This document shows, piece by piece, positions 42,891 through 51,617 of a stretch of DNA of 64,000 nucleotides. Both the position numbers and the translations under genes were made by a program. The stretch is from Flavobacterium sp. UBA7680. GTDB lineage: Bacteria > Bacteroidota > Bacteroidia > Flavobacteriales > Flavobacteriaceae. Where the stretch lies: the NCBI RefSeq assembly GCF_002482975.1, contig NZ_DLHA01000017.1, positions 1-64,000 on the forward strand, written 5' to 3'. Every line of letters starts with the position of its first letter. Positions within the stretch are counted from its first letter, which is position 1. Below the pieces are notes generated by a model, which was not told the origin of the DNA, ran no database searches, and saw only the letters and a list, made by a program, of their open reading frames with translations.

Positions 42891-43475
42891 TTAGAACTTA
42901 TATCCTAGTGATAAAGAAAGAACATTATTGTTAACTTTATAGCTATCTACATAATCTTCCCAATCTTCAATGTCCTGATTAATATCAACAACATTTGCAA
43001 GACCAAAATAATAACGAAGATTTACAGATAAGTTTTCAGTAAAATTATAACCAGCACCAATATTGAAACCAGCATCAATAGATTTGTAAAGATCTTTAAC
43101 ATCTTCTCCATCAGTTTTAGCAGATACTAAAAATCCTATTTGAGGACCAGCTTCAACTGTAAATTGATCTGTAATAAAATATTTAGCCAATACAGGAACG
43201 TTAATGTAATTTAAGTTGGTGTTGTAACTCTCTCCAAAAAACTTTTCTTTAGCACCTTGAGTAGAAAACAAAAGCTCTGGCTGAATAGCTAATTTATCAA
43301 TAATTTTAATTTCGGCAAATCCTCCAACGTGAAAACCAACTAGTGATGATACGCCACTAGCATCTCCTCCTAGTGTCGAAAGGTTAAGACCACCTTTTAC
43401 TCCAAATCTAGTTTCCTGAGCATTAGCGAAACTAAATGCCATTACTGCTATAGCAGCTAAAATAATTCTTTTCAT
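42891..43475 (-). CDS. Outer-membrane beta-barrel protein (PorT/OmpX-like family)
   Basis: The start at 43475 (MKRIILAAIAVMAFSFANAQ) is chosen because a TATATTTG minus-7 element covers 43510-43503, where the longer frame would begin. 194 residues: signal peptide, then eight amphipathic strands (R-F-G-V-K-G-G-L-N-L-S, F-A-E-I-K-I-I-D-K-L-A-I-Q-P-E-L-L-F-S-T-Q-G, T-V-E-A-G-P-Q-I-G-F-L), ending S-L-S-L-G-Y-K-F with the terminal Phe recognised by the BAM machinery. The family is abundant in Bacteroidota with unknown transport roles. One of three similar small barrels here; its closest relative in the window is the plus-strand gene at 44499. Confidence 0.9.
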   Translation of the reverse strand: MKRIILAAIAVMAFSFANAQETRFGVKGGLNLSTLGGDASGVSSLVGFHVGGFAEIKIIDKLAIQPELLFSTQGAKEKFFGESYNTNLNYINVPVLAKYFITDQFTVEAGPQIGFLVSAKTDGEDVKDLYKSIDAGFNIGAGYNFTENLSVNLRYYFGLANVVDINQDIEDWEDYVDSYKVNNNVLSLSLGYKF

Positions 43476-43610
43476 TACAATTTGTTTTGGGTTATTAATT
43501 TTCAAATATAAAAATATTCTTCATAAATAACTGCTTGGATTTTAACAAAAAAAATAGTAATAAGCATACAAATTGTTAAGACAAGGTGAAATTGGCTTTA
43601 ATTGAAAAGA

Positions 43611-43642
43611 AAAAAGCTTCCTCAAAAAATGAGAAAGCTTTT
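43611..43642 (-). terminator. Intrinsic terminator of the second beta-barrel gene
   Basis: aaaagctt and aagctttt plus inner ctca / tgag pairs, with T-runs on the minus strand. It lies after the restored stop codon at 43669, not directly after the present stop at 43704. Confidence 0.75.
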
Positions 43643-43703
43643 AAAAAAACTAACTAAAATATTTTCTTTTAGAATTTGTAAACAACTCCAAAGCTTACAT
43701 CTC

Positions 43704-44219
43704 TCAAATCAGTTCCCAGACAAAAGTGTTAGTTTTATCTGCTCCATGTCCACCATTGTTGTTTACACTGTAACCTAAACCAGCCCATGTAGCTTCAATA
43801 GCAAAATGATTAGACAAGAAATAACTTAAACCTAAACCAATATTTGCACCAAACTCATTTGCTTTAGCGTCAGTATGCTTAAATTTTGTATTAGTAAAAT
43901 CAAGACCTGCCTGACCAAATACTGAGAACTGAGAAGCAGGAGTAAAATAATATCTACCAAAAGCTCCAACAGTAAGAGCGTCAGTTGCATCTTTTACAGT
44001 TCTATACCCTAATTTACCTCCAATTGCAATTTTTTCAGTTACGAAGTAACCTACTCTTGGCTCAATTTCAAAAGCACTAGTTTTATCATCACCTGTTTTT
44101 TCAGAACCTACAGTTAAAGCTCCAGAAATAAATGCATCACCTTTAGCGAAGCCCGTTGTTTGCGCATTTGCAGATGCAAATCCTAATACTGCAATAGCAG
44201 CTAAAATAACTTTTTTCAT
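43704..44219 (-). CDS. Outer-membrane beta-barrel protein with C-terminal frameshift
   Basis: 171 residues as read: signal peptide MKKVILAAIAVLGFASANAQ, then strands typical of small OmpA/OmpX-like barrels (G-Y-F-V-T-E-K-I-A-I-G-G-K-L-G-Y, F-S-V-F-G-Q-A-G-L-D-F). The last residues V-W-E-L-I do not fit. Adding one G at about 43721 (TTTGTC to TTTGGTC on the minus strand) continues the frame as GLGTDLRDVSFGVVYKF and stops at 43671-43669, giving 183 residues and the canonical terminal Phe. So a 1-bp deletion, or an assembly error, removes the last strand. Without it insertion by BAM is unlikely. A TAGTTTTG minus-7 element lies at 44250-44243. Confidence 0.85.
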   Translation of the reverse strand: MKKVILAAIAVLGFASANAQTTGFAKGDAFISGALTVGSEKTGDDKTSAFEIEPRVGYFVTEKIAIGGKLGYRTVKDATDALTVGAFGRYYFTPASQFSVFGQAGLDFTNTKFKHTDAKANEFGANIGLGLSYFLSNHFAIEATWAGLGYSVNNNGGHGADKTNTFVWELI

Positions 44220-44498
44220 GTTTTATTTTTTTAATTACAATTCAAAACTAAGATTATACTTAATAAAAGATAACCCCTAAAAGAAAGAAAAGTATCAAAA
44301 TAAGACAGAAAGAAACTACAAATATTAATCTGGTTTTCAGTATTTTAAAACAAAAATCATTAATTTAGCATATTAAAAATCTTAAAAAAGTGTGAATTTT
44401 AATAATTATCTGAACATCGATATAAAACAATAAATTCAAAATAATGTAGTTTTGAATAAAAAGAATAACATTTAAATACCAAACTAAAAACAACTTTT

Positions 44499-45065
44499 AT
44501 GAAGAAAATACTTTTAGCAGCTGTATTGTTCATTGCAACATCAGCTACAATTCAAGCACAATTATTACAATTTGGGGTTAAAGCAGGGGTTAACTTTGCC
44601 AGCCAGCCTGGAGATGCAACACTAGATGGTGTCGGATTTGATAAAGAAGGAATTACTAGCTATCATGTTGGTGTTGTTGCAGAAATAAAATTATTAGAAA
44701 AATTTGCTATTCAACCAGAGCTTTTATATTCTACTCAAGGAGCAACTTACAAATTTGCTGATGCTCAGGAAGATTTTAAAAATGAATTAGCATATTTATC
44801 TATTCCAGTAATGGCTAAAATCTACGTAACAAAATCATTAAGCTTGGAAGTTGGACCACAAGCTTCATTTTTATTAAACCAAAAAAACAAAGTAGATTTC
44901 GAAGATGCTAATACTTTTGATTTTGCTGTTAACGCAGGTTTAGGATTAAAAATCACTAAAAACATTTTTGTACAAGGTCGTTATAGTTTAGGGTTAACAG
45001 ATGTTTCTGCTAATGCCGATGTTAGAAACTCAGTAGTTCAACTTTCTGCAGGATTCTTGTTCTAG
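44499..45065 (+). CDS. Outer-membrane beta-barrel protein (PorT/OmpX-like family)
   Basis: 188 residues with signal peptide MKKILLAAVLFIATSATIQA. It shares the blocks F-G-V-K-A-G-V-N-F-A-S, A-E-I-K-L-L-E-K-F-A-I-Q-P-E-L-L-Y-S-T-Q-G-A and S-L-E-V-G-P-Q-A-S-F-L-L with the gene at 42891, so the two are paralogues now facing opposite ways. It ends S-A-G-F-L-F, an intact BAM signal. Eight-stranded barrel, function unknown. A TAGTTTTG element (44447-44454) about 45 bp upstream may be its minus-7 box. Single gene with terminator. Confidence 0.9.
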   Translation: MKKILLAAVLFIATSATIQAQLLQFGVKAGVNFASQPGDATLDGVGFDKEGITSYHVGVVAEIKLLEKFAIQPELLYSTQGATYKFADAQEDFKNELAYLSIPVMAKIYVTKSLSLEVGPQASFLLNQKNKVDFEDANTFDFAVNAGLGLKITKNIFVQGRYSLGLTDVSANADVRNSVVQLSAGFLF

Positions 45066-45085
45066 AAAATATCACATACTTTAAT

Positions 45086-45119
45086 AAAAACCGGTCTATT
45101 AATTAGATCGGTTTTTTTT
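45086..45119 (+). terminator. Intrinsic terminator after the plus-strand barrel gene
   Basis: aaaaaccggtcta / tagatcggttttt stem with one mismatch, then T-run. Confidence 0.88.
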
Positions 45120-45190
45120 ATTTTTACACAACTCAATTGCAATTGCAAAAAACAATAGCAATATCAATATTTCAATAAATAATTTTAAAT

Positions 45191-45604
45191 ATGAAAATCT
45201 GCATTATCAACGGACCGAATTTGAATCTTTTAGGAAAACGCGAACCAGAAGTTTACGGAAGTCAGACTTTTGAAGATTACTTTGAAACGTTGAAACAAAA
45301 ATTTCCAAACATTGAACTTTCTTATTATCAAAGTAATATTGAAGGCGAATTGATTGGAAAAATTCAGGATGTTGGCTTTTCATTTGACGGAATTATTCTT
45401 AACGCCGGCGCTTATACACATACTTCAATTGGTTTAGGCGATGCTATGAAAGCGGTTACAACTCCTGTTATCGAAGTGCATATTTCTAATACTTATGCGC
45501 GCGAAAGTTTCAGACATCAATCGTATTTATCTGGAAATGCAAAAGGTGTTATTTTAGGATTTGGATTAAAAAGTTACGAATTGGCGATTCAGTCATTTTT
45601 ATAA
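45191..45604 (+). CDS. aroQ: 3-dehydroquinate dehydratase, type II
   Basis: 137 residues, slightly shorter than the usual 145-150. It has the family motifs G-P-N-L-N-L-L-G-K-R-E-P at 8-19 with the catalytic Tyr in V-Y-G near 23, L-N-A-G-A-Y-T-H-T-S near 75, and V-E-V-H-I-S-N near 97. It dehydrates 3-dehydroquinate to 3-dehydroshikimate, step three of the shikimate pathway, as a dodecamer. In related genomes I recall aroQ being close to xerD; here a 4-kb block of lipoprotein and barrel genes separates them (inference). No other aro gene is in the window. Confidence 0.95.
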   Translation: MKICIINGPNLNLLGKREPEVYGSQTFEDYFETLKQKFPNIELSYYQSNIEGELIGKIQDVGFSFDGIILNAGAYTHTSIGLGDAMKAVTTPVIEVHISNTYARESFRHQSYLSGNAKGVILGFGLKSYELAIQSFL

Positions 45605-45617
45605 AAATTTTATAAAC

Positions 45618-45690
45618 GGATGTCACCCTGAGCGAAGTCAAAGGCCTTATCACAATGCGAGGGGCTTCGACTTTGCTCAGCCTGACAAAC
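45618..45690. repeat. Inverted pair of the 'ctgagcgaagtc' dispersed repeat
   Basis: tgtcaccctgagcgaagtca at 45620 and the inverted form ggcttcgactttgctcagcc at 45663, forming a possible hairpin after aroQ. Confidence 0.8.
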
Positions 45691-45775
45691 GACTTTGATT
45701 TCCTGATTACAATTTAACAAATTATTAATAAGCTCATTTTCAACTTCTTTTATTTTTGTGAGAGAAACCACTTTC

Positions 45776-48265
45776 ATGAAAAACTTTATATTATTCGCCT
45801 TTTTATTTTTTTCGATTTCCAATTTTGCCCAAATCAAAGGAACTATAACCGATGAAAAAGGGAATCCGCTGCCGTTTGTTTCTATTTTTGAAGAGAATAC
45901 CTATCGCGGAACTACTTCAAACGAACAGGGACAATATCAATTACAGGTAAAAGAAATTGGTAAAAACAGAATCGTTTTTCAATATCTAGGATTTAAAACT
46001 CAGAAAATAACCGTTTCTGCAGATTCAAAAACAGTAGCTTTAGATGTAAAAATGCAGGAAGAAAGTTTTGCGTTAAATGAAGTTGTTATTGATCCTAAAA
46101 ACAATCCTGCAAATGCCATCATAAAAAATGCGATCGCAAACAGAAAAGAAAACTCTGAAAAAACAGCTCGCTTTACTGCCGAATTTTATTCGAAAGGAAT
46201 TTTAAAAGTAAAAGATTTACCTAAAAAAATATTAGGTCAAAAAGTAGATCTTGGCCCGGATTTATCTTCTAACTTAGATTCAACCGGAACGGGAATTTTA
46301 TATTTATCAGAAACTATTTCGAAAGTTTCTTATCAAAAACCCGATAAATTAAAGGAAACTATAATCGCCTCTAAAATCTCTGGAAACAATAAAGGTTTCA
46401 GCTATAATACTGCCGCTTTATCAACTTATGATTTCTATGACAATACATTAGAATTTGATGTAAACCTTATCTCTCCTATTGCTAATAATGCTTTCAGTTA
46501 TTATAAATACAAACTGGAAGGAAGTTTTTATGACGATAATAAACAACAGATTTACAAAATTAAAGTAATTCCGAAACGAGATAAAGAACCTGTTTTTGAA
46601 GGTTACATTTACATTGTCGATGATAGTTTTGCCATTTATGCCGTTGATTTCGACATTAAAGGTTACCGAATGAAAAATGAATTTACTGAAGTAATGAATT
46701 TAAAACAAAGCTTCAGCTACAATGCAAAAAACAAAATCTGGTCAAAAAATGCACAGACACTTTCGTTTAATGCGGGCGGCCTTGGAATAAAATTTTCGGG
46801 TCAGTTTAATTATATTTATTCCAATTATGAATTTCCGGAATCGTTTGCCAAGAAAACTTTTGGAAACGAAATCGTAGCTTTTGATTTAAATGCCAATAAA
46901 AAAGATGATTCGTTTTGGAATGAAATTCGCCCGATTCCGTTAACACTCGAAGAAAGTACAGATTACACAAAAAAAGACAGTTTACAAGTTATCAGAAAAT
47001 CTAAAAAATATACTGATTCTATTGATGCAAAAGAGAATAAGTTTAAGATTTTAGATATTCTTGGCGGTTACGATTATAAAAATACGTTTAAGAAATACTC
47101 TTTTAAATTTGACGGTTTGCTGAGTCCAACATCTTTAAGTTTTAATACGGTTCAGGGATTTAATCTGGGAACTGGATTTTCATTTAAAAAATGGAATGAA
47201 GAAAAAGGAAAAAGCACTTCTATAAGTACAGATTTCAATTATGGTTTTTCTGATGAACAACTTCGTGTTATTGGCGAATTCAGTCACCGATTTAATACTA
47301 TTAATTATGCTACAATTTCGGCTTCGGGCGGAACAAAAACTGCACAGTTTAATGGTGCTGAACCTATTAGCAAATTGATCAATTCTGTAAGTTCGTTGTT
47401 CTTTAAAGACAATTATATGAAATTGTATAATTTAGAATTTGCTCAAATTAATTATGCCCAAGATGTTGCAAACGGATTAAATTTAAACGCAAGAATAGCT
47501 TACGAACAAAGAAAACCTCTTTTTAATACAACTGATTATTCGTTCTTTAAAAGAGATGATATTTATTCGTCAAATAATCCGCTGGCGCCAAATGATTTTA
47601 ATACACCTGCTTTTGATCAGCATCATTTAATGAAAGCTAATTTGACGGCCAGAATTAATTTTGGAAACAAATACATTTCAAGACCAGACGGAAGATATAA
47701 TTTTAAAGATGAAAAATATCCAACCGTATTTTTAGCTTTTGAAAAGGCATTTGCGTCAAGTGAGAAAAAATACGAGTTTGAAAGAATTGGTGCTGCTGTT
47801 CAATACGATTTAAAATTAAATAACAAAGGTGTTTTAGGAATGAATTTTAAAGCCGGTAAATTCTTTAATGCCGAAAATATTTCTTTTATAGATTACAGAC
47901 ATTTTAACGGAAATCAAACTCACATTGGCACCAGCGATCGTTATTTGAATGTTTTCAACTTAATGCCGTATTATGACAATAGTACAAACGATAGTTATTT
48001 TGAAATGCATTTGGAGCACAATGATATGGGATTTGTAACGAATAAAATTCCGCTTTTAAATCTTTTAAAATCAACAATGAATCTTGGTTTTCATTCGCTG
48101 GCAATTCCGGATCGTAAACCATATACCGAATTTACAGTTGGTTTAGACAATCTAGGTTTCGGAAAGTTTAAATTATTCCGAGTTGATTATGTGCATTCTT
48201 ATCAAGGCGGAATTCAGCAAAATGGTGTAGTGTTTGGGCTGAAGATTTTGAATGTTTTGAATTAA
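45776..48265 (+). CDS. DUF5686 protein with carboxypeptidase-regulatory-like domain
   Basis: The start at 45776 (MKNFILFAFLFFSISNFAQ) gives a signal peptide. The ATG at 45758 overlaps the TATTTTTG minus-7 element (45751-45758), so it is rejected. 829 residues: residues 20-95 are a CarboxypepD_reg-like sandwich (I-K-G-T-I-T-D-E-K-G-N-P-L-P), and the remainder matches the DUF5686 layout (N-A-I-I-K-N-A-I-A-N-R-K-E-N, A-E-F-Y-S-K-G) with a C-terminal beta-barrel-like region resembling TonB receptors but without a plug. It probably resides in the outer membrane. Function unknown, conserved in Bacteroidota. Confidence 0.88.
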   Translation: MKNFILFAFLFFSISNFAQIKGTITDEKGNPLPFVSIFEENTYRGTTSNEQGQYQLQVKEIGKNRIVFQYLGFKTQKITVSADSKTVALDVKMQEESFALNEVVIDPKNNPANAIIKNAIANRKENSEKTARFTAEFYSKGILKVKDLPKKILGQKVDLGPDLSSNLDSTGTGILYLSETISKVSYQKPDKLKETIIASKISGNNKGFSYNTAALSTYDFYDNTLEFDVNLISPIANNAFSYYKYKLEGSFYDDNKQQIYKIKVIPKRDKEPVFEGYIYIVDDSFAIYAVDFDIKGYRMKNEFTEVMNLKQSFSYNAKNKIWSKNAQTLSFNAGGLGIKFSGQFNYIYSNYEFPESFAKKTFGNEIVAFDLNANKKDDSFWNEIRPIPLTLEESTDYTKKDSLQVIRKSKKYTDSIDAKENKFKILDILGGYDYKNTFKKYSFKFDGLLSPTSLSFNTVQGFNLGTGFSFKKWNEEKGKSTSISTDFNYGFSDEQLRVIGEFSHRFNTINYATISASGGTKTAQFNGAEPISKLINSVSSLFFKDNYMKLYNLEFAQINYAQDVANGLNLNARIAYEQRKPLFNTTDYSFFKRDDIYSSNNPLAPNDFNTPAFDQHHLMKANLTARINFGNKYISRPDGRYNFKDEKYPTVFLAFEKAFASSEKKYEFERIGAAVQYDLKLNNKGVLGMNFKAGKFFNAENISFIDYRHFNGNQTHIGTSDRYLNVFNLMPYYDNSTNDSYFEMHLEHNDMGFVTNKIPLLNLLKSTMNLGFHSLAIPDRKPYTEFTVGLDNLGFGKFKLFRVDYVHSYQGGIQQNGVVFGLKILNVLN

Positions 48266-48522
48266 GGTGCTAAGGTTCTGAGATGCTAAGATTCTAAGTT
48301 TTATGAATCCTAAAAACCATTACTTTCTTTCATTAAAATCATAAAAAATCCGCTTATCTGCTAATCTGGGCAAAACCGGACTGCAAATAAGCGGGTTTAT
48401 TTTTCAAAGTTTGAAGATCTTTGCGCGGGCTTCGACTTCGCTCAGCCTGACAAAAATTAGTATTAGATTCCTAAAAGAAAACTTAGAATCTTAGCATCTC
48501 AAAACCTTAGCAACTTAGAACC
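48266..48522. repeat. Intergenic repeat element between DUF5686 and CDF genes
   Basis: Arms ctgagatgctaagattctaa (near 48275) and ttagaatcttagcatctcaa (near 48481) enclose an inner hairpin (ccgcttatctgc near 48350 / gcaaataagcggg near 48382) and one dispersed-repeat half (gcttcgacttcgctcagcct at 48427). Same family as 30211-30404. Confidence 0.75.
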
Positions 48523-49398
48523 TCAATGATAATCATCTGGTTCAATATGAATCAAAACATTTCCTAACTGGGGAATTTTCTCTTTTAAAGTATCTTGTAA
48601 TTTATGAGATAAATCATGACCTTCTTTTACAGAAATACTTGCCGAAACAATGGCATGAAGATCGACATGATATTTCATTCCTGCTTTTCTAATAAAACAT
48701 TTTTCTGTTCCAAGAATTCCGGGCACTGTTAAAGCTTTTACACGAATTTCTTCGACTAAATCGTCGTTCATGTTTTCATCCATGATTTCGCCAAGTGCTG
48801 GTCTGAAAATTTTATAACAGTTATACAAGATAAAAAACGCAGCAAAAAGCGCTGCCCAATCATCTGCAGATTCGTAGCCTTTGCCCATTATCAATGCAAT
48901 CGAAATTCCGATAAATGCGGCAACAGAAGTTACAGCATCACTGCGATGGTGCCAGGCATCGGCAGCAAGAGACGAACTATTGGTTTCTTTACTTCGCTTC
49001 ATTACTAAACGATACGAATACTCTTTCCAAAGAATTATAGCCCCTAAAACATATAATGTCCATGATTTTGGTAAATCGTGCGACGATTGAATATTAGCAA
49101 TACTTTCGTACCCAATAATTGTTGCCGAAGTAATTAAAAAACCAACAACCAAAAAAGTAATTAAAGGTTCTGCACGTCCGTGACCGTAAGGATGATTTTC
49201 ATCTGCCGGTTTGTTAGAATATTTGATTCCGAATAAAACCAAACAGGACGAAAATATGTCTGCTGTTGATTCGATTGCATCTGCAATCAAGGCGTATGAA
49301 TTGCCAAAAAAACCTGCTAACCCTTTTATCAAGGCTAAGCAGGTGTTTCCGGCTATACTAAAGATAGTAGCTTTTATAGCTTTTTGTTCATCTGTCAT
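48523..49398 (-). CDS. Cation diffusion facilitator (CDF) metal exporter
   Basis: 291 residues, six membrane helices in the first 200 and a cytoplasmic C-terminal domain (about 205-291, ferredoxin-like fold). Metal-site motifs are visible: A-L-I-A-D-A-I-E-S-T-A-D near 37-48 (DxxxD in helix 2) and D-A-W-H-H-R-S-D-A-V-T-S near 148 (HxxxD type in helix 5). This is the FieF/MamM-like layout, a proton antiporter exporting zinc, iron or manganese. It lies 81 bp downstream of murA on the same strand, separated by a gccacgaattt inverted repeat. Metal specificity not determined. Confidence 0.9.
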   Translation of the reverse strand: MTDEQKAIKATIFSIAGNTCLALIKGLAGFFGNSYALIADAIESTADIFSSCLVLFGIKYSNKPADENHPYGHGRAEPLITFLVVGFLITSATIIGYESIANIQSSHDLPKSWTLYVLGAIILWKEYSYRLVMKRSKETNSSSLAADAWHHRSDAVTSVAAFIGISIALIMGKGYESADDWAALFAAFFILYNCYKIFRPALGEIMDENMNDDLVEEIRVKALTVPGILGTEKCFIRKAGMKYHVDLHAIVSASISVKEGHDLSHKLQDTLKEKIPQLGNVLIHIEPDDYH

Positions 49399-49414
49399 TT
49401 AGACTATTTTTTTC

Positions 49415-49462
49415 GCCACGAATTTCACAAATTACACTAATTTCTTTTGTGAAATTTGTGGC
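49415..49462. repeat. 17-bp inverted repeat of the 'gccacgaatttcac' family
   Basis: gccacgaatttcacaaa (49415-49431) and tttgtgaaatttgtggc (49446-49462) pair with one G-T mismatch and a 14-nt loop. Related sequences occur at 20661-20720, 22776-23192 and 52010-52116. Confidence 0.8.
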
Positions 49463-49479
49463 TATGTCTCCTTCTCTTT

Positions 49480-50793
49480 TTATGCTCTTACAATTTTTGC
49501 TCCAATAGCTCTTAAACGTTCGTCAATACGCTCGTATCCACGGTCAATTTGTTCGATATTTTGAATTGTACTTGTTCCTTTTGCAGAAAGCGCCGCAATC
49601 AATAATGAGATTCCCGCACGAATATCAGGAGAAGACATTGTAGTTGCTTTTAATTGAGATTCAAAATTATGTCCCATAACCACAGCTCTGTGTGGGTCAC
49701 ATAACATAATTTTTGCTCCCATGTCGATTAATTTATCAACGAAAAACAAACGGCTTTCGAACATTTTTTGATGAATCAAAACATCTCCTTTTGCCTGAGT
49801 TGCCACAACTAAAACAATACTTAATAAGTCAGGAGTAAATCCCGGCCAAGGTGCATCGGCAATTGTTAAAATAGATCCGTCGATATCTGTTTTTACTTCA
49901 TATCCATCTTTGTGAGCAGGAATATAAATATCGTCGTTACGTTTTTCAATTGTAATTCCTAATTTTCTAAATGTATTTGGGATTAAACCTAAATTTTCCC
50001 AGCTTACATTTTTGATCGTGATTTCGCTTTTTGTCATAGCCGCAAGACCAATCCAAGAACCAATTTCGATCATATCAGGAAGAATTGTATGTTCGCAACC
50101 ACCAAGGCTTTCAACACCTTCGATAGTCAATAAGTTAGAACCAACTCCAGTGATTTTTGCTCCCATAGAGTTCAACATTTTACATAACTGTTGTAAGTAA
50201 GGCTCACATGCAGCGTTGTAAACAGTTGTTTGTCCTTTTGCTAAAACAGCAGCCATTACGATATTTGCAGTTCCTGTTACAGAAGCTTCGTCAAGAAGCA
50301 TATCTGTTCCTTGCAATCCTTCTTCTGGAGATTCAACTCCATAAAAGTGATCTTCTCTGTTATATCTGAATTTTGCTCCAAGGTTAATAAAACCTTCAAA
50401 GTGAGTATCTAATCTACGACGGCCAATTTTATCTCCTCCCGGTTTTGGAATATATCCTTTTCCGAAACGTGCCAAAAGCGGTCCAACAATCATAATAGAA
50501 CCACGAAGCGCTCCACCTTCTTTTTTGAAAGCTTCTGTTTCTAAATATCCAACATTAACCTCATCGGCTTGAAACGTAATCGAACCCGGTTCATTGCGTT
50601 GAATTTTAACCCCTAAATTGCCCAGTAAAGTGATTAATTTATTGATGTCAATAATATCGGGAATATTATTAATTCTTACTTTATCTCCCGTTAGAAGTAC
50701 GGCACATAAAATTTGTAATGCCTCGTTTTTTGCTCCTTGCGGAGTGATTTCTCCTTTTAAAGGAATTCCTCCTTCGATTTTAAAAATTCCCAT
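49480..50793 (-). CDS. murA: UDP-N-acetylglucosamine 1-carboxyvinyltransferase with Asp in place of the catalytic Cys
   Basis: 437 residues, EPSP-synthase fold. MurA transfers enolpyruvyl from PEP to UDP-GlcNAc, the first committed step of peptidoglycan synthesis. N-terminal substrate motifs G-A-K-N-E-A-L and the C-terminal P-D-I-R-A-G-I are intact. In E. coli the loop P-G-G-C contains Cys115, the residue alkylated by fosfomycin; here the loop reads K-P-G-G-D-K-I-G-R-R-R-L-D-T-H, with Asp121 in that position. Cys-to-Asp MurA enzymes (for example in mycobacteria) are active and fosfomycin-insensitive. It is the third gene of a DUF493-DUF4290-murA run, a Bacteroidota arrangement. Confidence 0.96.
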   Translation of the reverse strand: MGIFKIEGGIPLKGEITPQGAKNEALQILCAVLLTGDKVRINNIPDIIDINKLITLLGNLGVKIQRNEPGSITFQADEVNVGYLETEAFKKEGGALRGSIMIVGPLLARFGKGYIPKPGGDKIGRRRLDTHFEGFINLGAKFRYNREDHFYGVESPEEGLQGTDMLLDEASVTGTANIVMAAVLAKGQTTVYNAACEPYLQQLCKMLNSMGAKITGVGSNLLTIEGVESLGGCEHTILPDMIEIGSWIGLAAMTKSEITIKNVSWENLGLIPNTFRKLGITIEKRNDDIYIPAHKDGYEVKTDIDGSILTIADAPWPGFTPDLLSIVLVVATQAKGDVLIHQKMFESRLFFVDKLIDMGAKIMLCDPHRAVVMGHNFESQLKATTMSSPDIRAGISLLIAALSAKGTSTIQNIEQIDRGYERIDERLRAIGAKIVRA

Positions 50794-50805
50794 AGATTTT
50801 TTTTA

Positions 50806-50886
50806 AGGTTCTAAGGTTCTGAGATTCTAAGGTTCTAAGGTTAAGCTAAAATCTTAGCACCTTAGCTGCTTAGTATCTTAGCAACT
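50806..50886. repeat. Tandem 'ctaaggttctgag' repeat between DUF4290 and murA
   Basis: aaggttctaaggttctgaga at 50809 and inverted copies (atcttagcaccttagctgct near 50853) form a potential hairpin of the same family as 30211-30404. Confidence 0.75.
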
Positions 50887-50890
50887 TCTT

Positions 50891-51613
50891 CTATTTTTGA
50901 TTATTGTTTTTTTGAAAAGTTTTAGGTTTACCGCCTTTATTATTGTTTTTGTTATTTTGAATTTTAGGCTGTCCCGCAGGTGTAATTTTGTTAGACACAC
51001 GTTTGTTTGTACGCATTAAATCTGTTGTGTTCAACAGTTCTTCTGTACTGTGCAGCAAGTTTATTTTCCCTCCGGACAATTCATATAAATGTTCAAAAAT
51101 AACATCGTCTTTTACTGTGTCTTTGTTCCAACTCAAAAATGATTTTTTCATGTGGTTGGCAATTACCATAACCAATGCATTTTTCATTTCGCCATCTTCC
51201 CATTTATTGGCAACATCAATCATATATTTGATATTGTTTCCGTAAAATCTGTATTTTGGAAAATTCTGAGGGTATTGTAAAACGTCTGGTTTTAACTGCA
51301 GTACATCTCTTGAAGGAATTGGGTATGGAGATTCTACATTCAATTTAAAATCAGACATAATAAAAAGTTGATCCCATAATTTATGCTGAAAATCCGGCAC
51401 ATCACGCAAATGCGGATTTAAGCTTCCCATAACCTGAATGATATATTTCGCAGCTTTGTTGCGTGTTTCATCATCTTCGATTGCAGTAGCCTGATCGATC
51501 AGTTTTTGTAAATGACGACCGTACTCCGGAATAATCAAACGCTGTCTTTCAGAATTGTATTCTAAATTATACACAACGTCATTTGCGACTTCTTTTTTAT
51601 ATTTTTCGACCAT
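50891..51613 (-). CDS. DUF4290 protein
   Basis: 240 residues, no signal or membrane segment. The N-terminal about 185 residues match the DUF4290 pattern: V-Y-N-L-E-Y-N-S-E-R-Q-R-L-I-I-P-E-Y-G-R-H near 12-33, Y-P-I-P-S-R near 103, and Y-G-N-N-I-K-Y-M-I near 128. The C-terminal about 50 residues are a low-complexity Asn/Lys tail with P-K-I-Q-N-N-K-N-N-N-K-G-G-K, probably disordered and basic. The family is confined to Bacteroidota and sits next to murA; function unknown. It ends the pair with DUF493, 4 bp apart. Confidence 0.9.
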   Translation of the reverse strand: MVEKYKKEVANDVVYNLEYNSERQRLIIPEYGRHLQKLIDQATAIEDDETRNKAAKYIIQVMGSLNPHLRDVPDFQHKLWDQLFIMSDFKLNVESPYPIPSRDVLQLKPDVLQYPQNFPKYRFYGNNIKYMIDVANKWEDGEMKNALVMVIANHMKKSFLSWNKDTVKDDVIFEHLYELSGGKINLLHSTEELLNTTDLMRTNKRVSNKITPAGQPKIQNNKNNNKGGKPKTFQKNNNQK

Positions 51614-51617
51614 AAGT

